DNA of 64,000 bases from NCBI GenBank assembly GCA_037576195.1, contig CM075101.1, positions 496,001 through 560,000 on the forward strand, given 5' to 3'. Both the position numbers and the translations under genes were made by a program. This document shows, piece after piece, positions 13,301 to 25,500 of this stretch. The notes under the pieces were generated by a model. The model ran no database searches. It saw only the letters and a list, made by a program, of their open reading frames with translations, and was not told where the DNA came from. The DNA comes from Phytoseiulus persimilis (lineage: Eukaryota > Arthropoda > Arachnida > Mesostigmata > Phytoseiidae). Numbering within the stretch: position 1 is the stretch's first letter; each line of letters begins with the position of its first letter.

Positions 13301-16300
13301 CGACGGGGATCGAAATGTACTTGCTTACTCTGCTCAAACCTCGGCCCTCCGCCTGAATTGCTGGCGAAGGGACCGGCGAGAGCAACAGCGAATTAGTTCA
13401 TTTCATTTTGGAGCTGAAAATTCAACGAATGATGCCGGCATCAGCGGAGCGTACAGCCATATGCTGGGTATGCTTCGTTAGGAGGTTCGTACGAAGTCTC
13501 CAAACCCGTAATCTCGAATTAGAAAATACCTACTGTACGCATTTTGCTGCGGGATACGAGAACCCCCGCGTTTTCAATCTAATGGAAGCAACTTTTCAAG
13601 CGGTCCGATTGAGTTCTGGAAGTCACCGATCGTGCACTTGTGACCTCTGTCAGCACATACATCTGCGGAGCTAGCTCCTCGATTCATGACTCGTACGAGC
13701 TCGTACGCATATAGGAATCGGCCCCATGCACAACGTGGTCCGAAACTCCAACTTGAATAGGAGTGGCGGCATCAGGAAACCCCATCACCAAGTCACAGAG
13801 AACAACTTTTTCACTCGTCGAGCACTCTCGGTCTACTCGTGATACAAAGTCCAATCCGGAACAATCAATTCTCGAAGTTCTCCTCCGAGATTGAATCCCA
13901 ACTTCCATTCACTGTTCTCGCTCCAATCGATGAGCATTGTGAAATTCGCAGTACAGAACCACAACTCCGCTGGCTCGTCTTGGAATTATTCGGGGAAATG
14001 AGCCGATTTCGTGGTCAGTAATGAGGCAAATGGATATACTTGACATGGCACTCATAACTCAAGCTTACGGAACTCCTCCGTTCCGGGAATATATTTCTCG
14101 GGACTTAGATCGAGAGCCAAATGAAGCGCGCGGTCATGGGGTGGGATCACGACTTTCAAAATCCGGGAATACAGGAAATTGTTCGAAATGCTGTTCCCGA
14201 AAACTCATCAGATTCATTCGGACAGCCCTGAATTTGTGGGGATTACTCGAAGGAGTGTGGCTCTGGTGTCCATTTTCCGCTGGATTGGTGACCTCGGATT
14301 CCTCGGTGGTCATTCCGCTGTCATGAAAGATGGTAAGCATACCATTCCGCTGGAGTTACAAATGGGACACGAGCAGACTCTGATTGACGGGCAATCCCTG
14401 ATGGACGGGGGCCCTACTATGAATGAACAAGTGCTTCACCCGGGAAGATGTCAGCTCAGAGTATGTATAACATCAGTACCAGACTTGCCATGCTGTTCTC
14501 CCTTTCCTCCCATTTCGAGTGACTCGTTAATGGGGTGTCGTACGAGGGGACCTTGAGGGGTTTCAGCGATGGATCCACGAGTGCAGTGATAACCTGAATC
14601 GCTCGCTCGGTCACCGATCTCCCGTCGGGAAACGTTCCCGGGAAAGTTACAACTCCGTCCAGCTGAGGCCTTCGGCGACGTAGGCACAGCGCAGGATCGA
14701 CTCTTCGTAAGGCAAAGCGATTCATCATCGATGCCATCAGAGGTTGGAGCAGCAATCACTGACAACAATGTCAGCGGAAAGGCTTTCCGATCCAGCAAAC
14801 TAAACCCTCATGGAATGTCCACAATTCAGTCGGTTGAGGAAGTCACCCTGATGACGGTAGGCTCTATCGGGCAGCCCCGCGATCCAGTTGTGGCTGACAT
14901 TCCCGGAACGAGAACTGAGGGATGGAAAGGAACAGCGTCGTCACTCCAGAACTTGACTCCTGTTTGGCACGATCAAGATGAGAGGAAATGGCCAGGAGAG
15001 GGAGCCGTTCATGATTCATCTCAGAGTTCGCTTATGGAACGTGTTTCAGGTTTCCCTCTGAGCGACTCTGTGTCGACGAGATGGAGCGGGTGTCTTTTGA
15101 ATTCACCCGCGCCGCAACGGTTTCAACTCGGGGACTCATGGTCCGCTGAGCGCCAATTCGTGTTTGTTGGTCCGCGCTTCCAAGAGCGTGGCTTGTTCGT
15201 AACATTCGCCACCTTACCGACCATCGCCACACTCATTAGCATCGAATTAGCGACTCGGGCGTCGCTTTGCTGACCGCTCGACAACTCGAGCAAAGCTGCG
15301 AGGAAATCCGATTGTGATCCGGTACAATTTTGCCGGACTACGGTTCCTCGCTATCGTCCCCGTCGCCTCGACCGTATCGATTCCTGTCAGGTTCAGATCC
15401 ACGAAGCCTTTTTAGTCTGACCTGCTCACTGAGCGCAAAGTTCTCGGTGCCTGTCGATAGGGAATCGGGAGAGGTTCTCTCGAGCGTTTTGAACGCTGTC
15501 CGACCGATTTTTGGATCGGCGTCTCGTGGCGTTCAGACCGACCGGACGGAACGTGAAGAGTGATTCTGCCTCCTCGTCTTTCTAGGGACGTGGAATCCGC
15601 CTCTGTTCCGGTTCTAATGCGCTCGGAGTTCCGAAGTTCTTTCAGATGATGGATGTTTGGGTGGGAACACTAGCAGGAGGCGCTCAGCCAGAGAAATCAT
15701 CCGTAGAGCAATGTTACGTCGGAGTAAACCGAGACTCACGAAAGTTTCTCGAATTGCCTGGAGTTCGAACTCGCTAATGCTTCAGCTGTTTCGGGGGGTC
15801 GGGAGCGGTGCCCCCCTCGTAAATGAAAAATCGACTCCGGGAAGATTCATTATCGATGCCTTACGCGACCATCAACCCGAATCGAAAAACTGGCTGCTGC
15901 CCGTGAGCGCCCCGTGACGTTGCGTCGGATTTGTACGTCCGAAACGTGAGTTTCGACGCCGGGACTCATCGGGAGCCGAGAAATTTCACGCGAAAGGATC
16001 TCTACTTCAGCCTCGATAGAGAGAGCGGGAGCTCTTCGTCTCCACCCATGCTTGCGGGAGATCCCGCGCAAAAATAATTAAATAGCCGCAATCCCAAATA
16101 GTTGGGAAGCTTCCGCGATTCGTTAATCTCTCCTGTCGATGAAACTGGTGTGATTACCTTCGTCGATGGGTTCACTCAGAGGGTCTTCCGAGCTCCATAC
16201 CGAAAATAAACTGAAATCCACTCTGATGATTCTCTCCATTCACGGTGACGATAGACACGGGTTTCTAGCGCCGAGCAATTCGAATATCCGTGCGTGAGGA

Positions 16301-18649
16301 GGCTATCAATCTCCGACGGTCGATCCCACCAGTTCACGTCTGCTCGATATCCCGCTCCAAGGAAGTGGCTGGTCGTTCCGAATGCAGGAGTGCTCTGCCG
16401 GTCGAGTTCTAGATCCAAGATAGCTTGTCGGCAGTTGGATTTCCCCGTCTTGAAGATCACTGCGCAGTTTCGATGTACGCAACGCTTACAGTATCTCTCT
16501 CGGACCCCCGAAAGCTTATCGCGGGAAACGAGAGGCTTCCTCGCCGACAGACTTTAAAACAGAGTCGGCGACTCGTCCGTCCATGTCGTTCGCTGACTCG
16601 GATCGCTAAGAACTCGCTCGAAGTTTTTACCTGGCTAGGTTGTAGGGAGGAGCTATTGTTCCCGGACCGCTGCGCCGTGTGACTGAGTCTGGCTTTTGTG
16701 AGAGAACCTGTACCCAAGGGCGGACACCCTCAGCGCGAAACTTCCGACTATACAGGAGACCGATACATGCTGCCCGATACAGGTCTGACTGAAGTCGGCC
16801 TCTCGAATCTTCCTCGGAAAAATCAGACATCGTACATGATTCGCATGCAGCGGCCTGCTGAGGCATGGTTCCCGGTTTTGCTCCTGAAGTTCTCCTTACA
16901 ACGAGGAGCCCACGTACCGCTTGGTACACATTCACCGAGTATTCTTCGCACATTGTAAGCGCGGTTGGCAGCTGGGATTTCGATTACGATTTTTTTAGCC
17001 TGGATATATGAAACGAATATTCCCGGAACAACGTCCTCCGGCTCCGCAGGAGTCCGAGTTTCCTCGCTTCGTGTGTTACAGAGGGCCTCGAGCCCTCGAA
17101 GAGCTGCTGTTGGTTGAGGTGTTAGCGCTGAACGGCTCCTCGGAATTCTGCATGCGTTGTGCATGCGCTCATGAACGCTTCCATCGTGCTGCGTCGTGCG
17201 CGTTCCGTCCAGATACGCACGCCGTCATGTGAATCAACTCCGAAGATACAACTCGTGGAGCTTCCGCAGCCTTTACAGCTGACCGCTCCACTGACAAAGT
17301 CGTCAGAACACCCGAGCCCAGAGGGCACTTTGGAGGGACAATCGAATCGAGTCTACGGTCTGAGATCTACGGTCCGACGATCAAAAGGCAATCGAGGCAC
17401 AAAGACCCCAAAACAGGGGGAGTAACCGGGATCATATCGGTGGAGGCTGGCATAGACCATCCATGACGGAATTCCTGAGCTAATACATCGAGATTGTATA
17501 ACACCCCCCTCCTCTCGACACTTTCTGAGGCGCTCGGATCCCGGTTCGGTATGATGGGATGTGGTCATATGAAGTACCAGTGCTGCTCGGCACCAAGTTC
17601 TTCAGTTGGTTGTTGCACATCTCGACTCTCGAATGCAGGGCTATTGACTCGTTGAGAGATCATTCGTTCCAATCGCGCGTCCGCTCTCCCGCCCCATGTC
17701 CCGCCCCGATTCTATGTCTTCAAATGGTGCCATTCTACGGAGATTCGGGCTCTTCAGGGCAGTCGGATGCTCCTGCCTCCATCATGTCGCTCGTGTTGAT
17801 CTCTCGGCGTGGCCCGGAATCGAATTTCGTCTCATGCTCAGGGCATCGCTATCCGGCCGTCATCGCAGGGCGGAGGTAAAGCAGAACTTCTCGGGAGGAT
17901 TCGAATCGGGAGCTCATCTCATCTGACTTGATTATATTTTCGGCTCCATCGACTCGAGAGCCCTGAACGGATTCGTTTCATTGAGCTCGATCTGAATGAA
18001 AAAATCACTGTCGATGTGGATCTGACTGAGTGTTGAAAGGAGGATGTTCCCGCCGTCTCCGCACATGCTGTCGTTTGAAAAGAATCTCGTCGCCTCGCGT
18101 GCTCTTCCTGATTCCCCCCATCCGGACTGCGAACCTTGCTGCCAACAAGCCGCTCGTTCGTGCAGAGCCGCCCAACTGAGCGGAGGCGAGAGGCGCCGGA
18201 CGAGATGCCCCCAGACAGAGGATCGCCTGAGCCATATTCGTTGCCATTATCGCCATCGCGTTCCCTGATTCCCCGTGTTGGCTCGAAACCGTTGTTTCGG
18301 CCGACCGACATCTTCTTACCTTCTCTCTTGTTGTAGCTGGCTGAGAGAGGGTCAGCGAGTGTTCACGCACTCGGTACATGTCGTTCAGCCGGAGCGCTCT
18401 TCCCGCTGGCAGGTTGACAAGTATTGTCAAAACTCGCCAGCCGGTCGTACTTTCAATCAATCAGCGACGATCAATCTGAAAATCCATCCGTCCATTGGCC
18501 GACTGCGCAACCCCGTCTGCCTGATGTGTTTCGGCTCAGTCCGGCTGTCTTTGGTAAGGAAGCCGCGTCTCTCGCTGCTCCGCACGGGCGCTGTTTGCTA
18601 CAGCTGCTGGCCAGTTGCAGCTGGCGACCGGCCAGCCAACCAAGCAGCC
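10387..18649. other. Intergenic sequence, no gene recognised
   Basis: The longest open frames (about 180 codons at 12362-12904 on the minus strand and 14731-15273 on the plus strand) have no recognisable domain and are overlapped by other frames of similar quality. I see no rRNA, tRNA or transposase signature. Upstream regulatory elements or non-coding first exons of the Rbp6-like gene may be present but cannot be identified by reading. Confidence 0.55.
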
Positions 18650-19117
18650 AGTTAGCCAGCCGCCGTTCGAACGATCGATCGATGGAAATGACAATTCGCG
18701 ATGACGTTGCCGTCGATGCGAACGCAGTCCCTAAAGCGGCGAGCGTGCATCGCGAGCTCCACTGGCCGAGAGGAGAATGGTCACGATTTGCTCGACCGGG
18801 CTCCGCTCGCGGCGGAAGATCCAGCGAGGAAAACCTGCGACGAAAACAACGTCAACTCGAACATCCACAACAAGCCCGCCACCTGCTAGGGGAGCTGTAG
18901 AACAGGAAAACGAGTGCTTTAACGGCCAGTGTTCGAACGAAGAGCGCCTTCCGAACGGAGGAGGAGGGTAAGGGGTGAGCTCGGTTGAGGTATCGTACCC
19001 GCTGGAGGAGGTAGAGGAGACGCTTCGACCGCTTGCCGGAGCCCCGTTCTTCGAGAGGGAGGGTGGGCAAGCACCCGCAAGCGCTCGTGGTGGTCGTGGC
19101 GGCGGTGGCAGCGGCGG

Positions 19118-19148
<31 letters not shown>

Positions 19149-19475
19149 CTCTGATAGGGGACGGCGGCGGCGGCAGCAGCAGCACGGGCTCTAGTGGCAG
19201 CAGCGGCGGCGGCGGTAGCAGCGACAGAGCAAGCCAGCAGCCAGTGCCAAGAACTAGCGCCCCCCAGCGGACGCGGAGCATAGTCGAGGAAGCCGTTCTT
19301 TGCCGGCAGCAGAGAGTGTTTAGACGTGTTCCTTCCTAGTTCGATTCGATAGACGACAGGCAGACGATACACAATTCTGCTTTCTAGATTTTTCATCTTA
19401 AAATCGTGAACGTCGCCTCAACGCGACCTTTGTTTCTTCGACAAAATTCCTTCCGTGACTGAAATCATCACAGAA
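18650..19475 (+). promoter_or_regulatory. CpG/GGC-rich region before the start codon: likely promoter and 5' UTR
   Basis: This stretch abuts the start codon. It contains a run of GGC, GGT and GCA triplets around 19090-19230 and is more CpG-rich than the surrounding DNA. Such CpG-dense DNA before a first coding exon usually marks a promoter or 5' UTR. An in-frame TGA at 19407-19409 separates it from the coding frame. I see no clear TATA box. The CATCACAG just before AAATGG (acceptor after 19473) could also be a 3' splice site of a 5' UTR intron, with a weak pyrimidine tract. The transcription start is unknown. Confidence 0.45.
19095..19235. repeat. GGC/GGT/GCA triplet-rich low-complexity tract
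   Basis: Imperfect triplet repeats dominated by GGC, later mixed with GCA. On the minus strand they read as long proline or alanine runs inside a 221-codon open frame (18731-19396), which I treat as a shadow of the composition. Confidence 0.85.
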
Positions 19476-19540
19476 ATGGAGTCAGAGGTGGCGGTTCAAT
19501 CAAACTCGAGCAGTCCCAACGAAGCAGCCCATGATCCCGG
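19476..19540 (+). CDS. Rbp6: Rbp6-like exon 1: start codon and N-terminus
   Basis: Encodes residues 1-21, [10 protein letters not shown] onward, a Ser/Asn-rich acidic leader ending in AHDP. It leaves GG of a Gly codon before the donor GTGAGT. The HDPGK junction into RRM1 matches the family, where an acidic leader precedes [10 protein letters not shown]. An in-frame TGA lies 66 bp upstream of the ATG, so no longer N-terminus is possible without upstream splicing. Confidence 0.9.
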
Positions 19541-22500
19541 GTGAGTGCGTGAGTGAGTTCGTGCGTTGTCGTTTGATTATCGGACGTACTAACTGACCGA
19601 CCTACCGAAGGACGTCGACTCGAGATACCTACTGACTGGTGGTGGTAGTCGACGACAGACCTGACCGAGCGATGGACTGAACGAACGGATAAATGAATTA
19701 ACGGATGGCCGGTTCCATCGCGCATGTTCAAAACCCCGAGTGCCCAAAACGCTCGCTGATATCGTTGAGTTTATTCGCGGCAAGAAGCGCGTACGGCCAG
19801 CGAGCTGGCTGGCTGGCCGACCAAGCGAGTTGACTGAACTGACTGAAGTAGGCTTCTCTGTGCGCGATCCATTGGTGTCCTCTCGTCGTGGTTCAGGATC
19901 ATCGGGTGTACGCGAGAGAGCCCCGGATAGTCAGGCATGCAGTTACAGCTCACTACACTCTCACATCGAAAACATTCTGGTGATCACGGTCTAAGGTCAT
20001 TGAGGGTTGTACAGCGGTTTCCTTCTGGAATCCCTCGATATCGGATATTCTGAATGCGACCGATCGGTCGGCTACCCACCGGGTGATCTCTATCGACCAC
20101 TGTCCGAGTGGTGCACATTCAATGAACGCTCCTGAGTGTTTGTGACTAAGAGTGCGTTCGTGTCGCCGAGCGTGTTCATAATCGGCTCGCGAAACCTACG
20201 AACTCATTTGCTCCGCACTATTTGAGAGCGCGTCATGTGTGCAAAGTTCGCTCGGAGTCGGCACGAGCGCGGGGGCAAGCTCCGGGACATGTGGTGCATC
20301 TGCACACATGTGCTGGTTCGCACTGCACTCGAACGTTTTTCTTCTGCAGGCTCGAGATGGTGGAGATCCAGAAGAAATGTTTTCTTTGGACTCTCTGCTA
20401 GCCGGGATTCTGACGGGACGGATGGGGAATCACCTGGGCCGCCACATCTGGAGGCCATGTGTGGTGTTTGGCATCCGGTTCGACCGAAAAAAGCGGTTTT
20501 CGATGGGATTTTAGCGGGCGAGCACGGTTGCGCGGATAAGCTCGAAGGAGAGCGCTTTCACTCCGAAAAGCTTCCATGGGCGACATGAAGCCGAAGGGAG
20601 GACAAACATGTGTCCGAGCCGGCTCGCGACGGCGTATAACTTAGAATTAGTCTTCCGTGTTGGAGGAAGCTGATAATTTGTGTCGCGTGTTCTAGGAGGA
20701 GCTCCCCGGATTTCGTGATTGGATTAATGAGCTGAGGTAACGTCCAAGAAGAACGCCGCCGGACACTGCGATTTTAACGAGATTTGTTTTTCCTTGCAGG
20801 AAAATGTTCATAGGAGGACTAAGCTGGCAAACTGCACCCGGTGAGTTGTTTGAAATTCTCGAGGAGACCAAGGAAACTTTGGGCGAACCTTCAGCTGAGA
20901 ATCACGGTGGCGCTGGATGGAAAGTTCATTCATGTTCGTTCTGTAAAACAGCCAATCCTCGACGATAATGGTCGGCAGTAAAGTGAGCGTCGCTCGCCGT
21001 TATCACTTGATGAGATTTCTTCTTCCAAACCTGGCTGGCGGCAGTAGACGCTCCTCGGTAGCGTTCAGACTCTGTCCTCTTTAGAGCTGATAAGGATCAG
21101 CGTCGCTCTGGCAAACTCCTAAATCCGAGGACGCTCTCCTCATCGGTCGAACCGGGTGCGGCTGAATGCGTCCCCCCACCGACTGTTTCGATCTGTGAGT
21201 TCACTTCGAGAGCGAGAACGTTGCCTGCGAGGACTCGGCCGAATTTCTATCTCGAAGAAAGTCAGCCCTGCCAGAACGCATCCGAGAGATTCACATCCCA
21301 CATACGGGGGAGCATTCCGTCAGTTCTTCAAAACGATAGGCGGCGACCCGTTGTTCCGCCTGATCAGATGTCGGAAATGCCGTGCCACGTTTCGGTTGTT
21401 TTGATACGTGCCCAGTACTCCGGCTCGAAGCAGAACGTTACTTGATGGGACCGTCCACGCGCTCGCTGTAGGCTATTGCCAGCAGAGGGAAAACTGCGTA
21501 TCGGAAAGCTGCAGAAACGGTGAACTTTCGAAGAGGTTCTCCCGATCGAATTATGCGAACTCGTGAACCGTTGCCGGAGTCGAGCGGAGTCCGAACCTCT
21601 CATGGAGCTGCCGACGGTTACGGAAACGTTTGACAGGGGGAAGCTGGCACGCTCCACATGACAGTTCGGGAAGAAGTTCTGTCTGAGAGCGGTCAAGCAC
21701 TCGATCGACTTGGGCGGCTCCAACGGGCCGAGAGAGTCGGTGCAGTCGGAAGAGACCACGATCAGACTTCGTGGTTTGCGACTAGAGTCTCTCAGAAAAT
21801 TTCATTTGCTCCTGGTACCCATGGCTGGACAAATTGTATCGCGCTGCGCGGAATGAAACAAAACCATGCACGAAGAAAGAATCAAGCGAGTTGACGACGT
21901 CGATGACGGCGACAAAAAACGACCATTCGTCCCCCGAGCGTATTAAGCCGAGGGAGGGGTTCGACGAGAGGACAACGGGGGTCAGAGTGGATGTTCCGTG
22001 ATCGAGAGTCAGCCAGCCAGCGGCTCTGAGCGGGTCGTTTGTGCAGAAATGGGTGGGTAGGTGGGTGATGGCGGTGCCCGCTGGTCGGACGGCTCGTTAC
22101 TCAGTCGATCAATGCAGTTCGTCACACGACAACTTTACCCCGGACAGGAACATCGATCCGTTCATCCGCTATTACTTTGTGTAAAACTCAACCGAGGATT
22201 CGACCTGGCGGATGTTTAATGTTCCTCATGCGCTCAATCGACGTCCTTCGACGTCGTTCTGGCGGTGAGACGATACACAGCTGTATCAGCTTGGGGTACT
22301 CATCAGTGGGAGACGACGACGACGATCTCGAAGACTACGCCAGTTTGGATGAATGTAAACATCGTCTCGCCGCGCGGCATCGTTCCCGCTTTCGGTAGAC
22401 ATCGATCGGGGTGGTTGCTCTGAAACGGTCGATCTTGCTCCACGATGCTGTCAATCCCTCACTGCTGGAGACAGGGTTGAGCAAGGGGCGAAGTCCGCTG

Positions 22501-25500
22501 CGTTAAAAGAAGATCACCTCCCCGAACGTCCTCTCCCTCGGGATTCGAACTTCCTACGCGAGGAACGAGAATCCCCGGACCCATTCGGATTTCGGTTCTA
22601 GCACCTGATGTAGAGGAAGTACAGTCGTCCCTGACGCTCACGTGACATAGATGGCGTGTCTCGGCGGACCGCCAGAGCACTTCAGAGGCGAAACGCTTGC
22701 CATTAGCTACGGCGTACTGAAATCTGAAATATTTGAATCTTCCTTCGGTGTGCGGCTTATTGATAACAATCGGGAGGAGGTTGGGAGCGACAGGACCGGC
22801 CCTCAAAGAAGCCCGAATAGCAAACCCGAGAGGACAAGTTCGTGTCGACAAAGCCGCTCTTGATTAACTTCACAATCCGACCGTTTCCTGCGAGAATTCG
22901 CCGGCTGGATGGCTGATTGGCGAGCTTCTTCCACCGTTCTTGCTTTGCCTCCACTCATCCTCGGAGTGGGGCCTCTCGGCTGACCATGAAATGCCGCCTA
23001 TTGTTTTCTCCCCTTTCGTTCCTCGGTGGAATCCATTTTCGATTGAACGACGCAACAGTGAGCGTGGTTTATCGAGTTGAGCCCAGTCTCCACGGAGAGT
23101 CGGATGACCACCAAGTGTGGCCTCACTCTCGAAGAACGTCACCTCGCGGGAATCGTTGGGAATCTGAAGCTCATTTCCGTGGAGCTTGATGTCCACAGTC
23201 CGCTGTATGTGGATTGTGTGCCTCCATGGTCGGGGTGCCATTCAGGATCGGCCCAGAGGAGCAGGAAGGGAGATCGGGGGGAAGGGGGGCGGAGGGCCAA
23301 CCTCTACGCTGACTCCTGGTGAGGAGGAACGCGGGAGGCAGGCAGGGGCTGAGTAGTTAATGATGGCAGCCCGGTGGCCTGCATTTGGCGTCTTTAGCAC
23401 CGACGCCCCAACAGAGTATCATCGTGAAGGGGCCGGCCGGCTGGCCAGTCTGCTGGCTGTCGGTCGCTCGGGCGTCGATTCATTGCAGACGATCCCTCTT
23501 GCGTTCAATGGAAGCTGTTCTGTATTGCTCCTTCGTTTGCTCTCTTCCGCCGTATTCCTCCCCTCCACTGACAGGGCTCGCCCCCTTCAGTTTCCCGGGA
23601 TCGCTCCCGCGTTGCTACCTTCCCCCCCCCATCCCCATTTTGTGTACGAGTCCGGAGGTTCTGAATACGAACGCGTCTTCTCAACCGACTGTTTCCGTCG
23701 CCCGCACATCGCGCCCCGGTCAGGGAAGCGGCGGAGCCGGTAAGGGCGATTGTCGACTTCTTGGCTAGACAAAGCTCCGCTATGATGGCGCACCTCTCTA
23801 ATCCGTGGGAGAGTTATCCTTAAAGAATATCCTCGGCATTCATTGATGGATCCATGATTTTGGCCCGTCAATGACTTCGCAAAGAAAGCTCGGAACGTGT
23901 GCGAGAACAATAACCGGAAGCACTCATCTGAAATGTGCTGGTCGGATATTTGATGTACATGGCCGCATCGACGTCATCGTTGCAACCGCCGCCGTCTCTA
24001 CGTATGTGAGCAGGCACCACTCTTCGGGTCCTCCTCGAGTAGCAGGACCGTTGACGATCTCGTCTTAATGGCGAAAGGGATGCACTAATGAAGGCTCACG
24101 TCGCGTGGCAATCTTCATCAGTTGTCTTCATTGCCGCGGCTGCCTGTCGTCATCGCGCTGGGTTTTGTCGAACTTGCTGCCCTTGCTGCTGTTGTTGTTG
24201 TCTCCGTCACAGTCTCTGCCAACGGTTTCGTCACAGCCGTGGTGCTCACGTCAGAGGGGAGCGGGGACAGGATGGACCTGCACTACGCAGGGATCCTCGT
24301 TCTCGGGCGATCTCTTCCCAAGAAAATACTTCAGGACGGTTCGATGTCCGCCGGGCGCTCCCGACTGCGCCGGTTTCGAGAGCAAACGCGGTCTCAGGCA
24401 GAACCAGCGACCCTATCCGGATCCGACGGTTTTTACAGTCGGCTCGGAATCGAACGCCCTCATTCAACGGGATGCTCGGAAAGGAAAGAAGTGCCATGGA
24501 AAGATTTCTCTGCGAGCTGATTGTGAGGCAGAGCGCGAGGATGCCATCCCGCGCCATCTCCAGCGATGGAGAGTCGCCTGAGGACTTGACACGCGGCCGC
24601 GAGGAACTCTGCATCGATGCTGGTGCCGGACTGAGTTTTTTGAATCGGGGTTTGATATATTCTGCCCGGGCGCTCCGTCATTCAGTGGAGTGCATTTCTT
24701 GATAGACGAACCTAAAGATAGAGATGGCTTCTATGTAATCGCTGTGACCTCCTCCCATAGGTTGGATATTCTACGCTGGATGGTATATATTTAGAAAAGG
24801 TTCAGCTAGCAAGCCCGAGCAGAAAGAACGACGCAGAGCTTGTTTCTCGCAGCGTCGCTGGCTGACTTTCGCGGCGTTGCCATCACCTGACTGACTGCTT
24901 GCCTGCCCGTCTGTCTGACGCGTCTTGATCTTTGGCCGCTCGCCGCCTCGTGTAGTGGGATGGTATTTATTATTTGAGTCAACGCGTTTAATAAGCATTG
25001 CCCACACACGACACGCGCTCAAGTGATTCTCGAGCGAACTTGCACTCCTGCTGCTGTGTCAGAGCGACAACAATCACTACTGTAATGAGGCCTCATGCGC
25101 TACAGATTGACATGCTCGCTCAAACACAGACGCGGGCCACAACATTGCATGCGCTCACAACACGTTGCCGTTACGGTGTTTGACCCCGGGAGTGTTCCTA
25201 AATTATTTCTTGTCGGGACCCTCATCACGATTTCAAAATGGTCCATGTTCCGCTCGATCGGACAGCCAAGTGGCCACGTCACGGGCCAACTTGTGATCCC
25301 GAGAGCGGTTCGAAGTCCCATCCCAAGCCGACCTCCACGAACTTCCGTTCGATCGGGAAAAATCGAAGCTCTCGGTGCCATTAAGAGTTCGTACCCCTCA
25401 GCCGCACCGCCCTGTTGGGCACGAAATGGAACGAGTTGATGCAGGTCAAGATTTTCATTTGCCAGTCCGTTCGAAAGCCAGAGACTCCCCCGTTGCGGGT

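Noticed and set aside
18731-19396. 221-codon minus-strand open frame with long proline and alanine runs
   Set aside because: It is the reverse reading of the GGC/GCA triplet tract before the Rbp6-like start, has no domain, and overlaps the likely promoter/5' UTR.
22535-22600. Reverse-oriented GTTCGAATCCC resembling a tRNA T-loop
   Set aside because: The flanking 5-bp arms do not pair and no acceptor stem or D arm is visible.
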